Made by a program: the position numbers and the translations under genes
Shown here: positions 6,558 through 13,699 of the stretch, one piece after another
How positions within the stretch are numbered: the stretch's first letter is position 1
Layout: each line of letters starts with the position of its first letter
Source: an uncultured Lachnospiraceae bacterium
Lineage (GTDB): Bacteria > Bacillota > Clostridia > Lachnospirales > Lachnospiraceae
DNA: 39,154 nt
Assembly: GCA_902779505.1 (NCBI GenBank)
Contig: CACZBZ010000026.1
Span: forward strand, 1 to 39,154
Direction: 5' to 3'
Notes under the pieces: model-generated
What the model was told of the DNA's origin: nothing
Databases searched by the model: none
What the model saw: only the letters and a program-made list of their open reading frames with translations

Positions 6558-7481
6558 ATGAAAAATACAACAGACTTACTCACAGTTGAGTCTATTAGAA
6601 ACTGTGTATATACGATACGCGGACAACAGGTGATGCTTGACAGTGATTTGGCTGATATTTATGGATATGAGCTTAAAGCTATGAACCAACAGGTGAAAAG
6701 AAATATTGAGCGCTTTCCAGAAGATTTTATGTTTCAATTAACAAAAGATGAAGTTGAATTGGTGAAGTCACAATTTGTGACTTCACCAGAAAACACATTT
6801 TTTTCTGGACAAGGTGGAGGTCGTAGAAAATTTCCATATGCCTTTACAGAACAGGGCATTTATATGTTAGCAACGGTTCTAAAGGGTGAATTGGCCACTA
6901 AGCAGAGTATTTTTATAATGCGTGCTTTTAAGGAGATGCGTCACTTCATTGCTAATAATGCTCTAATGTTTGAGAAGATTAATGCTATCGAACTGAAGCA
7001 GTTGGAATATCAAAAAGATACAGATGAGAAGTTTGGCAGGATATTTGAGTATATGGCAAATCATGAGGAAGAAAATCAGAAGATTTTCTATGATGGTCAG
7101 ATTTTTGATGCCTTCAGTTTTCTTACAGATATTATCGGACATGCAAAGAAGGAAATTGTTTTAATAGATGGATATATTGATGTGATTACATTAAATATCC
7201 TTGCTAAGAAAAATGCGGGCGTTGATGTATTTGCATATACGTTGCCCAGTGCAAGAATATCTTCGCAGGATATTAATAATTTCAATGCACAGTATCCTAC
7301 ATTAACAATTAAGAAGACTATAGCTTTTCATGATCGGTTTTTGATTATAGATGGCGTGGAAGGCTATCATATCGGAGCTTCTTTGAAGGATGCAGGAAAG
7401 AAGTGTTTTGGGGTGAATAAGATAGAAGGTACGGATGTTGTTAAGGATATTATGAAGAAAGCACAACAGACAGGAACGTAA
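6558..7481 (+). CDS. ORF6N-domain protein with PLD-like C-terminal domain (module 1)
   Basis: A 307-residue protein. Residues about 8-110 form an ORF6N (KilA-N-related) DNA-binding domain: YTIRGQQVMLDSDLADIYGY, NQQVKRNIERFPEDFMFQLT and FPYAFTEQGIYMLATVLKGE. After a helical linker, the C-terminal part (about 180-300) has VLIDGYIDVITLNIL and FHDRFLIID (His 258), followed by YHIGASLKDAGKK, resembling a phospholipase-D-superfamily catalytic half-site. Biochemical function is unknown; DNA binding plus a possible nuclease or hydrolase is inferred. ATG 6558 fits the family N-terminus; an in-frame ATG at 6537 is an alternative, and the frame is open back to 6438. Codons 69-77 (VKSQFVTSP) coincide with a 29-bp perfect palindrome. 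The serine recombinase starts 20 bp downstream. Confidence 0.8.
   Translation: MKNTTDLLTVESIRNCVYTIRGQQVMLDSDLADIYGYELKAMNQQVKRNIERFPEDFMFQLTKDEVELVKSQFVTSPENTFFSGQGGGRRKFPYAFTEQGIYMLATVLKGELATKQSIFIMRAFKEMRHFIANNALMFEKINAIELKQLEYQKDTDEKFGRIFEYMANHEEENQKIFYDGQIFDAFSFLTDIIGHAKKEIVLIDGYIDVITLNILAKKNAGVDVFAYTLPSARISSQDINNFNAQYPTLTIKKTIAFHDRFLIIDGVEGYHIGASLKDAGKKCFGVNKIEGTDVVKDIMKKAQQTGT
6760..6788. repeat. Intragenic perfect palindrome in ORF6N gene 1
   Basis: A 29-bp perfect palindrome centred on T 6774: arm GGTGAAGTCACAA (6761-6773), its exact reverse complement at 6775-6787, and a T/A outer pair. It lies in the ORF6N domain codons for V-K-S-Q-F-V-T-S-P. The inner 23 bp equal the upstream palindrome at 6505-6527. 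Confidence 0.9.
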
Positions 7482-7501
7482 CATAGAAGGGATTGATTAA
7501 A

Positions 7502-9199
7502 TTGGGTAAGGATAAAACAAAAGTATATTTATATACCCGTGTTTCTACATCTATGCAGATAGATGGCTATTCGTTGGATGCACAGAAATCCAGAATGAAA
7601 GCTTTCTGCGAATTTAATGATTATGAAATCGCCGGAGAATATGAAGATGCAGGCAAGTCCGGTAAGTCCATTGAAGGGCGTGTCGCCTTCAACAACATGA
7701 TGGAAGATATCAAATCTGGAAAAGATGATGTCTCTTTTGTTCTTGTATTTAAGCTTTCCAGATTTGGCAGAAATGCGGCTGATGTTCTAAATTCACTTCA
7801 GATTATGCAGGACTTTGGCGTGAATTTAATCTGTGTAGAGGATGGAATTGATTCATCAAAAGAAGCAGGAAGACTTATGATTTCTGTACTGTCGGCAGTC
7901 GCTGAGATTGAGCGTGAAAACATACGTGTACAGACTATGGAAGGCCGTATGCAAAAGGCTAGAGAAGGTAAGTGGAATGGTGGCTTTGCTCCTTATGGAT
8001 ATGCCTTGGTTGATGGAAAGCTTGAAATAAATGAAGAGGAAGCTGTAGCTATCAGAACAATCTTTGACCAATATGTGAATACAGATATGGGGTCAAACGG
8101 AATCGCAAAATATTTGGAAAACCATGGGATTCATAAGATCGCAAGGCAGAATGGTAAGAACCCCTTGTTTGATGCATCCTTAATACGAAGAATAATTCAG
8201 AATCCGGTATACTGCGGTAAAATTGCTTATGGCAGGAGAAGAACAGAAAAGGTTCACGGAACAAGAAATGATTATCGCCAAGTCTATAAGGATGATTACC
8301 TGCTTGTAGATGGACTTCATGAAGCTTTGGTTTCTGAAGAAGTATGGGAACAGGCACAGATAAAAGTAGCAGCTCAGGCTAAAAAATATGAAAAAGTCAA
8401 TTCTCCTAAAGGTGAGAAAATACATCTTTTATCAGGTATATTAAGGTGTCCTGTCTGTGGTGCAGGCATGTATGGGAATAAAAGCATTAAGCATAGAAAA
8501 GATGGTACGAAGTACAGTGATTATTTCTACTATGGTTGCAAGCATCGTAATATGACCAGAGGGCATAAATGTGACTATCGAAAGCAGGTTTCAGAGACGA
8601 AGTTGGATGGTGCGGTAGTTGAAGTGCTTCGTAAGTTGGTGAGCAATAAGAGATTTGCCGGAATGATGCGTGAGAAAATCAATATGGAAGTTGATACCTC
8701 AGCACTTGATCAGGAAATAGCTGCTCAGGAAAAGACGCTACGCCAAAGTTACTTGAACAAGGATGCTATTCTTTCAGATTTGGACAACTTGGATTATGAA
8801 GATAAGCATTACAAGAGAAGAAAAGCAGATTTAGAGGATCGCCTCAGTAAGACTTATGATAAAATCGAAGAGACAGAAAATGCCTTAGTAGAGGCTAAAG
8901 CTAAGAAGCGGTCGATACTTGCTGAAAAGGTTTGCGGAGACAATATCTACAAAGCTTTAATCTTTTTTGACAAAATGTATGAGCCAATGAATGAAGCGGA
9001 ACGCAGAGAGTTCCTGACACAATTTATTGAAAAGGTTGAGATTTACGAAGAAGAACAAGAGAACGGCCAATGGCTTAAGTCCATTGAATTCAAGCTTCCT
9101 ATCATCTCAAAAGATATGAAGATTAGTTTGGACAATGGTTCGCAAATCGAAACCGTCGCTCAGTTGGTTAAACAAATGTCATCGCGAGCATCTCGTTGA
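7502..9199 (+). CDS. Large serine recombinase (integrase of the mobile element)
   Basis: A site-specific recombinase of about 565 residues. The N-terminal resolvase domain has YLYTRVSTSMQIDGYSLDAQ with the nucleophilic Ser in RVST, then FKLSRFGRNAADVLNSL and SAVAEIERENIRVQTMEGR. A recombinase domain follows (GGFAPYGYAL, LIRRIIQNPVYCGKIAYGRR), then a zinc ribbon (CPVCGAGMYGN and CKHRN..HKCDY), a coiled coil (about 400-480) and the C-terminus. Such enzymes integrate and excise elements by double-strand breaks with a 5'-phosphoserine intermediate. TTG 7502 is preferred, because GAAGGG (7486-7491) is 10 nt upstream; TTG 7493 would leave one base. It is the last gene of the element, next to the probable right attachment site. 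Confidence 0.92.
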   Translation: MGKDKTKVYLYTRVSTSMQIDGYSLDAQKSRMKAFCEFNDYEIAGEYEDAGKSGKSIEGRVAFNNMMEDIKSGKDDVSFVLVFKLSRFGRNAADVLNSLQIMQDFGVNLICVEDGIDSSKEAGRLMISVLSAVAEIERENIRVQTMEGRMQKAREGKWNGGFAPYGYALVDGKLEINEEEAVAIRTIFDQYVNTDMGSNGIAKYLENHGIHKIARQNGKNPLFDASLIRRIIQNPVYCGKIAYGRRRTEKVHGTRNDYRQVYKDDYLLVDGLHEALVSEEVWEQAQIKVAAQAKKYEKVNSPKGEKIHLLSGILRCPVCGAGMYGNKSIKHRKDGTKYSDYFYYGCKHRNMTRGHKCDYRKQVSETKLDGAVVEVLRKLVSNKRFAGMMREKINMEVDTSALDQEIAAQEKTLRQSYLNKDAILSDLDNLDYEDKHYKRRKADLEDRLSKTYDKIEETENALVEAKAKKRSILAEKVCGDNIYKALIFFDKMYEPMNEAERREFLTQFIEKVEIYEEEQENGQWLKSIEFKLPIISKDMKISLDNGSQIETVAQLVKQMSSRASR

Positions 9200-9266
9200 A
9201 ATTGGAATAGATTTTTCAGACTACTATAGTGTTGAGGGTGTTAACGGGGAAGGTAAAGATAATTGA
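9180..9266 (+). pseudogene. 3' stub of a gene cut by the element (probable attR side)
   Basis: Starting inside the last codons of the recombinase, another frame reads HLVEIGIDFSDYYSVEGVNG and ends with a TGA at 9264-9266. That stop overlaps the TTG start of the next gene at 9263, the arrangement of translationally coupled genes. The stub therefore looks like the 3' end of a genuine host gene whose front part was separated by element insertion. The sequence resembles the tail of a small enzyme, but I cannot assign a family. No matching 5' part was recognised in the window. Confidence 0.5.
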
Positions 9267-10012
9267 AAAAGATAAATAAAACAGATTATGCAAAATATAT
9301 TGAAGCTGCGAAGAAATGTACAGCTAACCGAGTTTATCCGATGTCAATAGCTACCGGTGTTCAGACGGGAGAGATTTATGAAGATGGTGAAAATGTACTC
9401 TTCTGGCATTATTGCGGTTTTGCATATATCTCCGGGAAGGCTGATCCGGATTTTCTTGAACAGATATATCAGGAGTTCCTTGTGGCTGACACGGATCGAA
9501 GGTTCTTGCTAATCACGGACTCAGACTTTGTGACGGACTACTATAAAAATCATAAATTGCTAAAGCAAGATAAAAGAGTTGAATATGATCATGCCTCGCT
9601 ACCGGAGATATCATCGGTTCCTGATAAGCAGTTCATAATAGAACGAATAACCGATGATAATATTAGTTGTGTTCGAGGAGGGATTGTTCCGGCATTTTCG
9701 TGGGAAAGTGATAATGCATTTCTGGAGCATGGATTTGGTTATTTGGCCAGACGAGATACTGATTTTGCAGCGATTGCTTTTTCAAGCGCAATCAGTCCTG
9801 AAGAGGTGGATATTGGAGTTGAGACTGCAGAATCTTTTAGACATCATGGGCTGGCATTATACTTGGCAAACAGGATGTGCGAGGAAATTATAACGCAGAG
9901 AAAGAAACCGGTGTGGGCTCACGCGGAGACAAATGAAGGCTCCCGTAAGACGGCGATTGGTGCCGGTTTTAAACCCTGCAGGGTGAATACGGTGATTCAT
10001 AAAAACATATAA
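9263..10012 (+). CDS. GNAT acetyltransferase (PF12746-like)
   Basis: A 249-residue protein resembling the GNAT_acetyltran family: N-terminal YIEAAKKCTANRVYPMSIAT, a middle FLLITDSDFVTDYYKNH, and a C-terminal acetyl-CoA-binding segment SFRHHGLALYLANRMCEEII followed by PVWAHAETNEGSRKTAIGAG and FKPC. The function is N-acetyl transfer to an unknown substrate. The start is TTG with GGGGAAGG (9246-9253) 9 nt upstream. The start overlaps the stop of the truncated gene before it, implying former translational coupling. The isochorismatase-GNAT gene follows after 34 bp in the same direction, so the two may share a transcript. Confidence 0.8.
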   Translation: MKKINKTDYAKYIEAAKKCTANRVYPMSIATGVQTGEIYEDGENVLFWHYCGFAYISGKADPDFLEQIYQEFLVADTDRRFLLITDSDFVTDYYKNHKLLKQDKRVEYDHASLPEISSVPDKQFIIERITDDNISCVRGGIVPAFSWESDNAFLEHGFGYLARRDTDFAAIAFSSAISPEEVDIGVETAESFRHHGLALYLANRMCEEIITQRKKPVWAHAETNEGSRKTAIGAGFKPCRVNTVIHKNI

Positions 10013-10046
10013 TCATTAGTTTGAGAGGATTTGAAAGGAGCGAATA

Positions 10047-11093
10047 GTGGTTTTACTTGTTATAGATGTTCAAAAAGGAATAACGGATGAGAGATTATAT
10101 GAATATCAGCAGTTTGAAAAGAATCTGAAGACTTTGATTGAGGCATCCCGTAAATGTGGAGTTGAAGTAATCTATGTCAGACATGATGACGGTCCGGGTT
10201 CAGGTTTCTCAGTAGGAGATGCTGATTTTGAGATCTATGATGGAATTGCACCTGCGACAGGAGAAAAGATTTTTGATAAGAAAGTCAACAGTGCGTTTCA
10301 TGACTCAACAGGGCTGGACAAGTATCTAAAATCCAAGAACATCAAAAAGGTTATAGCAGTCGGACTTCAGACAGATTACTGCATAGACGCTACCGTAAAA
10401 AGTGGCTTTGAAAGAGGCTATGAGATGATTGTTCCGGAATACAGCAATTCCACCAGAAGCAATCCATATATGGATGCTAAGACTACATATGAATATTTCA
10501 ATAAGAATATGTGGCCGGGCAGATACGCGACTTGTCCAACTGTTTCTGAAACATTGGAAATGATACGAAACCATAAAAAGAACGATAATTCTTACAGAAT
10601 TAACGGGGACAGAGAAGGCGTTGTATACGATATTGCAAATATTAATGATATAAGCGAGCTTGTGCGACTTAGAATATTGTATATGATCGATGATTTCGGT
10701 TCTATAACAGATGAAGAAAGAGAAGGAATGGAAAAACAACTTCCGGGTTATTTTGAGAGAGAACTCGGGAAAAAGCTGATTGCATTTGTGGCAAGAGCTG
10801 AAGGGAGACTTGTTGCAGCGGCATATCTTCTTATTATTGAAAAACCTGCAAATCCATTTTTCCTTAACGGCCTTGATTCAGAAGTATTAAGTGTATATAC
10901 GGAAGAAGATTACCGCGGAAGAGGTATATGTTCGCAGCTTATGAAGAACATGATTGCTTATGCCACGGAACATAAGATTAGCCGAATTGATCTGATTGCT
11001 ACCGATGACGGCTATCCGATTTACAAGAAATTGGGCTTTGAAGATAAAACTCAGAAATATAAGGATATGAGATATAAAGTGCTTAATCAATGA
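10047..11093 (+). CDS. Isochorismatase-like cysteine hydrolase fused to GNAT
   Basis: A 348-residue fusion. Residues 1-175 form an isochorismatase-like hydrolase: Asp 7 in LLVIDVQKG, Lys 78/79 in FDKKVNSAF and Cys 112 in GLQTDYCIDATV give the expected Asp-Lys-Cys triad. Family members hydrolyse amides such as nicotinamide, or related compounds. Residues about 195-348 are a GNAT domain: VVYDIANINDISELVRLR, SVYTEEDYRGRGICSQLMKN and PIYKKLGFEDKTQKYKDMRY. Both halves look complete. A single polypeptide with amidohydrolase and acetyltransferase activities could process one metabolite in two steps, but no substrate is evident. The start is GTG 10047, with a GAAAGGAG site about 8 nt upstream. Confidence 0.85.
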   Translation: MVLLVIDVQKGITDERLYEYQQFEKNLKTLIEASRKCGVEVIYVRHDDGPGSGFSVGDADFEIYDGIAPATGEKIFDKKVNSAFHDSTGLDKYLKSKNIKKVIAVGLQTDYCIDATVKSGFERGYEMIVPEYSNSTRSNPYMDAKTTYEYFNKNMWPGRYATCPTVSETLEMIRNHKKNDNSYRINGDREGVVYDIANINDISELVRLRILYMIDDFGSITDEEREGMEKQLPGYFERELGKKLIAFVARAEGRLVAAAYLLIIEKPANPFFLNGLDSEVLSVYTEEDYRGRGICSQLMKNMIAYATEHKISRIDLIATDDGYPIYKKLGFEDKTQKYKDMRYKVLNQ

Positions 11094-11160
11094 AACAACA
11101 GGGTGACTGCCCATTCGACAGAGGATTTTATTTCATAAAAAGACAACAAATTATACACCA

Positions 11161-11215
11161 CGCATTGCGAATAGCTTGCAAATGTGATACTCTGTACTTA
11201 CAAATACGCAATGCG
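11161..11215 (+). promoter_or_regulatory. Promoter flanked by inverted repeats, XRE-ORF6N module 2
   Basis: CGCATTGCG (11161-11169) and its exact reverse complement CGCAATGCG (11207-11215) bracket a candidate promoter, TTGCAA (11176-11181) and TACAAA (11199-11204), 17 bp apart. The arrangement fits autorepression by the XRE protein starting at 11226, and parallels the dyad before module 1 with a different sequence. Confidence 0.5.
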
Positions 11216-11225
11216 AGGTGACAAT

Positions 11226-11435
11226 ATGGATATAGCTGGATCAATAAAAGACTTGAGAGAAAGAACAGGGATGTCACGTAAAGAGTTTTCAAATCATACG
11301 GGTATCCCTGTTCGCACATTGGAAGATTGGGAGGCAGGAAGAAGAACACCATCGGAGTATATTCCAAGGCTGATATCGTATCAGTTGAAATATGAGGAAC
11401 TGATAGGGAAGGATGACCAGGGTCAAAAAATTTGA
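11226..11435 (+). CDS. Small XRE-type regulator, ORF6N module 2
   Basis: A 69-residue protein that is almost entirely one helix-turn-helix: IKDLRERTGMSRKEFSNHTG, IPVRTLEDWEAGRRTPSEYI, then PRLISYQLKYEELIG. ATG 11226 has GAGGTG about 8 nt upstream; a longer frame opening at 11184 would run through the promoter and is rejected. Its stop codon (TGA, 11433-11435) lies inside the palindrome that precedes the following ORF6N gene, so the two genes are physically interlocked. A role as repressor of the module is inferred. Confidence 0.8.
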   Translation: MDIAGSIKDLRERTGMSRKEFSNHTGIPVRTLEDWEAGRRTPSEYIPRLISYQLKYEELIGKDDQGQKI

Positions 11436-11437
11436 CC
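11421..11437. repeat. Upstream cognate palindrome of ORF6N gene 2
   Basis: GGTCAAA (11421-11427) and TTTGACC (11431-11437) flank AAA. The 17 bases differ at one position from the core of the intragenic palindrome (11694-11710), and the similarity continues into the following CTCACGG. The centre is 36 bp before ATG 11465. Confidence 0.8.
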
Positions 11438-11464
11438 TCACGGAAACAGCTTAAGGAGAAATAC

Positions 11465-12478
11465 ATGAGTGAGAAGAAAGAAAACGCGCTTGTTCCGGTG
11501 GAGATTACGGTGGAAACGCTAAAAGCAAAGATTTATCTAATCCGTGGTCAGAAAGTTATGTTGGATGCTGATCTTGCGGAGATATACGGATACACGACAA
11601 AAGCTTTTAATCAGCAGGTCAGAAACAATATCGAGAAGTTTGATGAGGACTTTCGTTTTCAGATAACTAGGGAAGAACTTGACGAATTGGTGAGGTCAAA
11701 AATTTTGACCTCACGGGAAGAGACACTATTCCGTGGACAATCAGGTGGTACGAGGTACCTGCCCTGGTGTTTTACTGAAAGCGGTGTATATATGCTCATG
11801 ACCGTCCTTAAGGGAGAACTTGCTGTCCGTCAGAGCAAGGCATTAATCCGGACATTCAAAGCAATGATGGATTATATTGAGCAGGATCCTTTACTGACGG
11901 AATCTTCTAATATTGCGAAACTGTCTCTTCAGGTATCGGAGAATACAAAGGACATCAGTGAAATTAAAGAAAATATGGTCACAAAGGATGATCTGACGAA
12001 GGTCATCAGGAGTTTTTCATTACCGGATAAAGGCATGGAATATGTGATCTACGCTGGGCAGACATTTGAGGCTGATGTAGCATACGCGGATATTTACAGC
12101 AAAGCGAAGAAGAAGTTGTACATAGTGGATAACTATATCGGACCGAAAACCCTGCTGATGCTGAAAAGTGTGCCTTCAAATGTGGATGTTATCATTTTCA
12201 GCGATAACCTGAGAAATATTCTTCGTCTGTCAGAATTTCAAGCATTTCGGGCGGAGTATCCGAATGTAAAGCTAACGTTCCGGAAAACCGACGGGAAGTT
12301 CCATGACAGGTATATCATCATCGACTATAGGTGCCGGACGGAGAAGATATATCACTGCGGCGCATCCTCAAAGGATGCAGGAAACAAGATTACAACCATA
12401 GCACAGGCTGACAACAGGAAATTGTATTATCCTATGATCGAGGCACTGCTTATGCAGCCTGTATTAAACTTACGATGA
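11465..12478 (+). CDS. ORF6N-domain protein with PLD-like C-terminal domain (module 2)
   Basis: A 337-residue paralogue of the protein at 6558-7481. The ORF6N domain (about 10-115) has YLIRGQKVMLDADLAEIYGY, NQQVRNNIEKFDEDFRFQIT and LPWCFTESGVYMLMTVLKGE. A helical linker carries SLQVSENTKDISEIKENM. The C-terminal domain has LYIVDNYIGPKTLLML and FHDRYIIID (His 280), then YHCGASSKDAGNK, again a PLD-like half-site. Function is unknown; sequence-specific DNA binding joined to a possible phosphodiesterase is inferred. ATG 11465 has AAGGAG (11453-11458) upstream. Codons 76-83 (VRSKILTS) form a 25-bp perfect palindrome that differs from that of module 1 by paired substitutions. Unlike module 1, no recombinase follows. 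Confidence 0.82.
   Translation: MSEKKENALVPVEITVETLKAKIYLIRGQKVMLDADLAEIYGYTTKAFNQQVRNNIEKFDEDFRFQITREELDELVRSKILTSREETLFRGQSGGTRYLPWCFTESGVYMLMTVLKGELAVRQSKALIRTFKAMMDYIEQDPLLTESSNIAKLSLQVSENTKDISEIKENMVTKDDLTKVIRSFSLPDKGMEYVIYAGQTFEADVAYADIYSKAKKKLYIVDNYIGPKTLLMLKSVPSNVDVIIFSDNLRNILRLSEFQAFRAEYPNVKLTFRKTDGKFHDRYIIIDYRCRTEKIYHCGASSKDAGNKITTIAQADNRKLYYPMIEALLMQPVLNLR
11690..11714. repeat. Intragenic perfect palindrome in ORF6N gene 2
   Basis: A 25-bp perfect palindrome centred on A 11702: arm GTGAGGTCAAAA (11690-11701) and its exact reverse complement (11703-11714). It occupies the same protein position as the palindrome in gene 1. Relative to gene 1, A/G and C/A changes in the left arm are mirrored by T/C and G/T changes in the right arm. 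Confidence 0.9.
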
Positions 12479-12514
12479 AAAATGTAGATAGCATCAACAG
12501 TTCAAAGGGAAATT

Positions 12515-13096
12515 ATGAAAACAAGAGAAGAAGCACTAAAATACGGGCTCACTTTCCCGGATACATATCAGGATGCGCCTTTTCATGATCCGAACTGGCA
12601 GTTGGTCAGATATAAAGGGAATAAGAAGGCTTTTCTTTGGACATATGAAAAGGACGGACATATTAATCTGAATGTGAAAGTAGATCCGGAGAAGGCATAT
12701 TTCTGGCGAAAGATATATAAAGCCGTCATTCCGGGTTATCATCAGAACAAGGATCACTGGAATACAATCATTCTTGACGGAAGTATTCCGGATGAAGATA
12801 TCAAGATCATGATTGCGGAAAGTTATGATCTCATTAGTGACTGTCCTTCAAAGAGGATATATGAAGCGGTAAAAAAGATTCCCTATGGCCGTGTGGCAAC
12901 ATATTCGCAGGTTGCGGAGCTTGCGGGAGATAAGAAGATGGCGAGGGCAGTTGGCAATGCCCTTCACAAGAATCCGGATCCCGATAGTATTCCATGTTTT
13001 CGCGTTGTGAATGCAAAGGGTGAGCTGGCAGGAGAATTTGCTTTCGGAGGACCGGGAGGTCAGGCAAAATTGCTTGAAGGACTAAAAGAAATGTAA
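12515..13096 (+). CDS. MmcQ/YjbR domain fused to alkyltransferase-like DNA-binding domain
   Basis: A 193-residue fusion. Residues 1-110 are an MmcQ/YjbR fold (TREEALKYGLTFPDTYQDAP, INLNVKVDPEKAYFWR, HWNTIILDGSIPDEDIK), a small DNA-binding-like domain of unclear function. Residues 112-193 match the C-terminal domain of O6-alkylguanine-DNA alkyltransferases: IYEAVKKIPYGRVATYSQVA, MARAVGNALHKNPDPDSIPC and GELAGEFAFGGPGGQAKLL. The active-site motif, normally PCHRV, reads PCFRV: the acceptor cysteine (Cys 161) is kept but the adjacent histidine is Phe. It may repair or merely sense alkylated DNA. ATG 12515 follows the ORF6N gene by 36 bp. A decayed copy of an MmcQ start lies at 24313. Confidence 0.85.
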   Translation: MKTREEALKYGLTFPDTYQDAPFHDPNWQLVRYKGNKKAFLWTYEKDGHINLNVKVDPEKAYFWRKIYKAVIPGYHQNKDHWNTIILDGSIPDEDIKIMIAESYDLISDCPSKRIYEAVKKIPYGRVATYSQVAELAGDKKMARAVGNALHKNPDPDSIPCFRVVNAKGELAGEFAFGGPGGQAKLLEGLKEM

Positions 13097-13121
13097 GAAG
13101 TTATATATAACGGAGATTGTT

Positions 13122-13619
13122 ATGGAACTGATAAGAGTACAGGATTCTGATTATAGAAAAACATATGAGCTGTATATGACCTTTCCGAAAAATGAGAATG
13201 GCTATATGAATAATGTATATGGCTATGACTATGAGCAGTTTCTTGAATGGATTGAAAAAAAGAGAAACTGGTCATTGGGGAAAGAACTGCCTGATGGATT
13301 TGTTCCCGATACTACTTATGTACTTGTTGATGAAGGCCTTTATGTGGGAGTTTTTAATTTAAGACATTGTCTTAACGATTTCCTGAGAGAAGGCCCGGGG
13401 CATATCGGATATTGCGTGTCGAAAAAATACAGGGGAAAAGGCTATGCAACAAAGGGACTTGAGCTGACTCTTAAAAAAGCCGGAGAGATGAATATCCAAG
13501 AAGTCTATATGTCTGTAAACAAGGATAATCCCGCAAGCCTTCGGGTACAGATGAAAAACGGAGCATACATCCATCATGAAAATGAGACAGAGTATTTTAC
13601 GAGGATAGATCAGATCTGA
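13122..13619 (+). CDS. GNAT acetyltransferase
   Basis: A 165-residue single-domain GNAT protein. The acetyl-CoA-binding region is clear: GHIGYCVSKKYRGKGYATKG followed by LELTLKKAGEMNIQEVYMSV and NKDNPASLRVQMKNGA. This arrangement is typical of RimJ-like or uncharacterised small-molecule acetyltransferases; the substrate is unknown. CGGAGA upstream supports ATG 13122. It lies 25 bp after the MmcQ-alkyltransferase gene in the same direction and is probably cotranscribed with it. Confidence 0.85.
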   Translation: MELIRVQDSDYRKTYELYMTFPKNENGYMNNVYGYDYEQFLEWIEKKRNWSLGKELPDGFVPDTTYVLVDEGLYVGVFNLRHCLNDFLREGPGHIGYCVSKKYRGKGYATKGLELTLKKAGEMNIQEVYMSVNKDNPASLRVQMKNGAYIHHENETEYFTRIDQI

Positions 13620-13635
13620 GGAGGCACTTCCGGAT

Positions 13636-13644
13636 TGGTATAAT
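13636..13644 (+). promoter_or_regulatory. Extended -10 promoter of the response regulator
   Basis: TG (13636-13637), one base and then a perfect TATAAT (13639-13644) form an extended -10 element, about 56 bp before the response-regulator ATG. No strong -35 box is seen, as expected for this promoter class. Confidence 0.55.
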
Positions 13645-13699
13645 TTACATGCAGAAAAAGAACTTTGAACTGTAGTGGGGTTATGGGGCAAGCAGAAAA

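Noticed and set aside
11432-11464. TTG start for ORF6N gene 2, 33 bases upstream
   Set aside because: ATG 11465 has a well-placed AAGGAG and matches the family; the TTG lies inside the leader palindrome.
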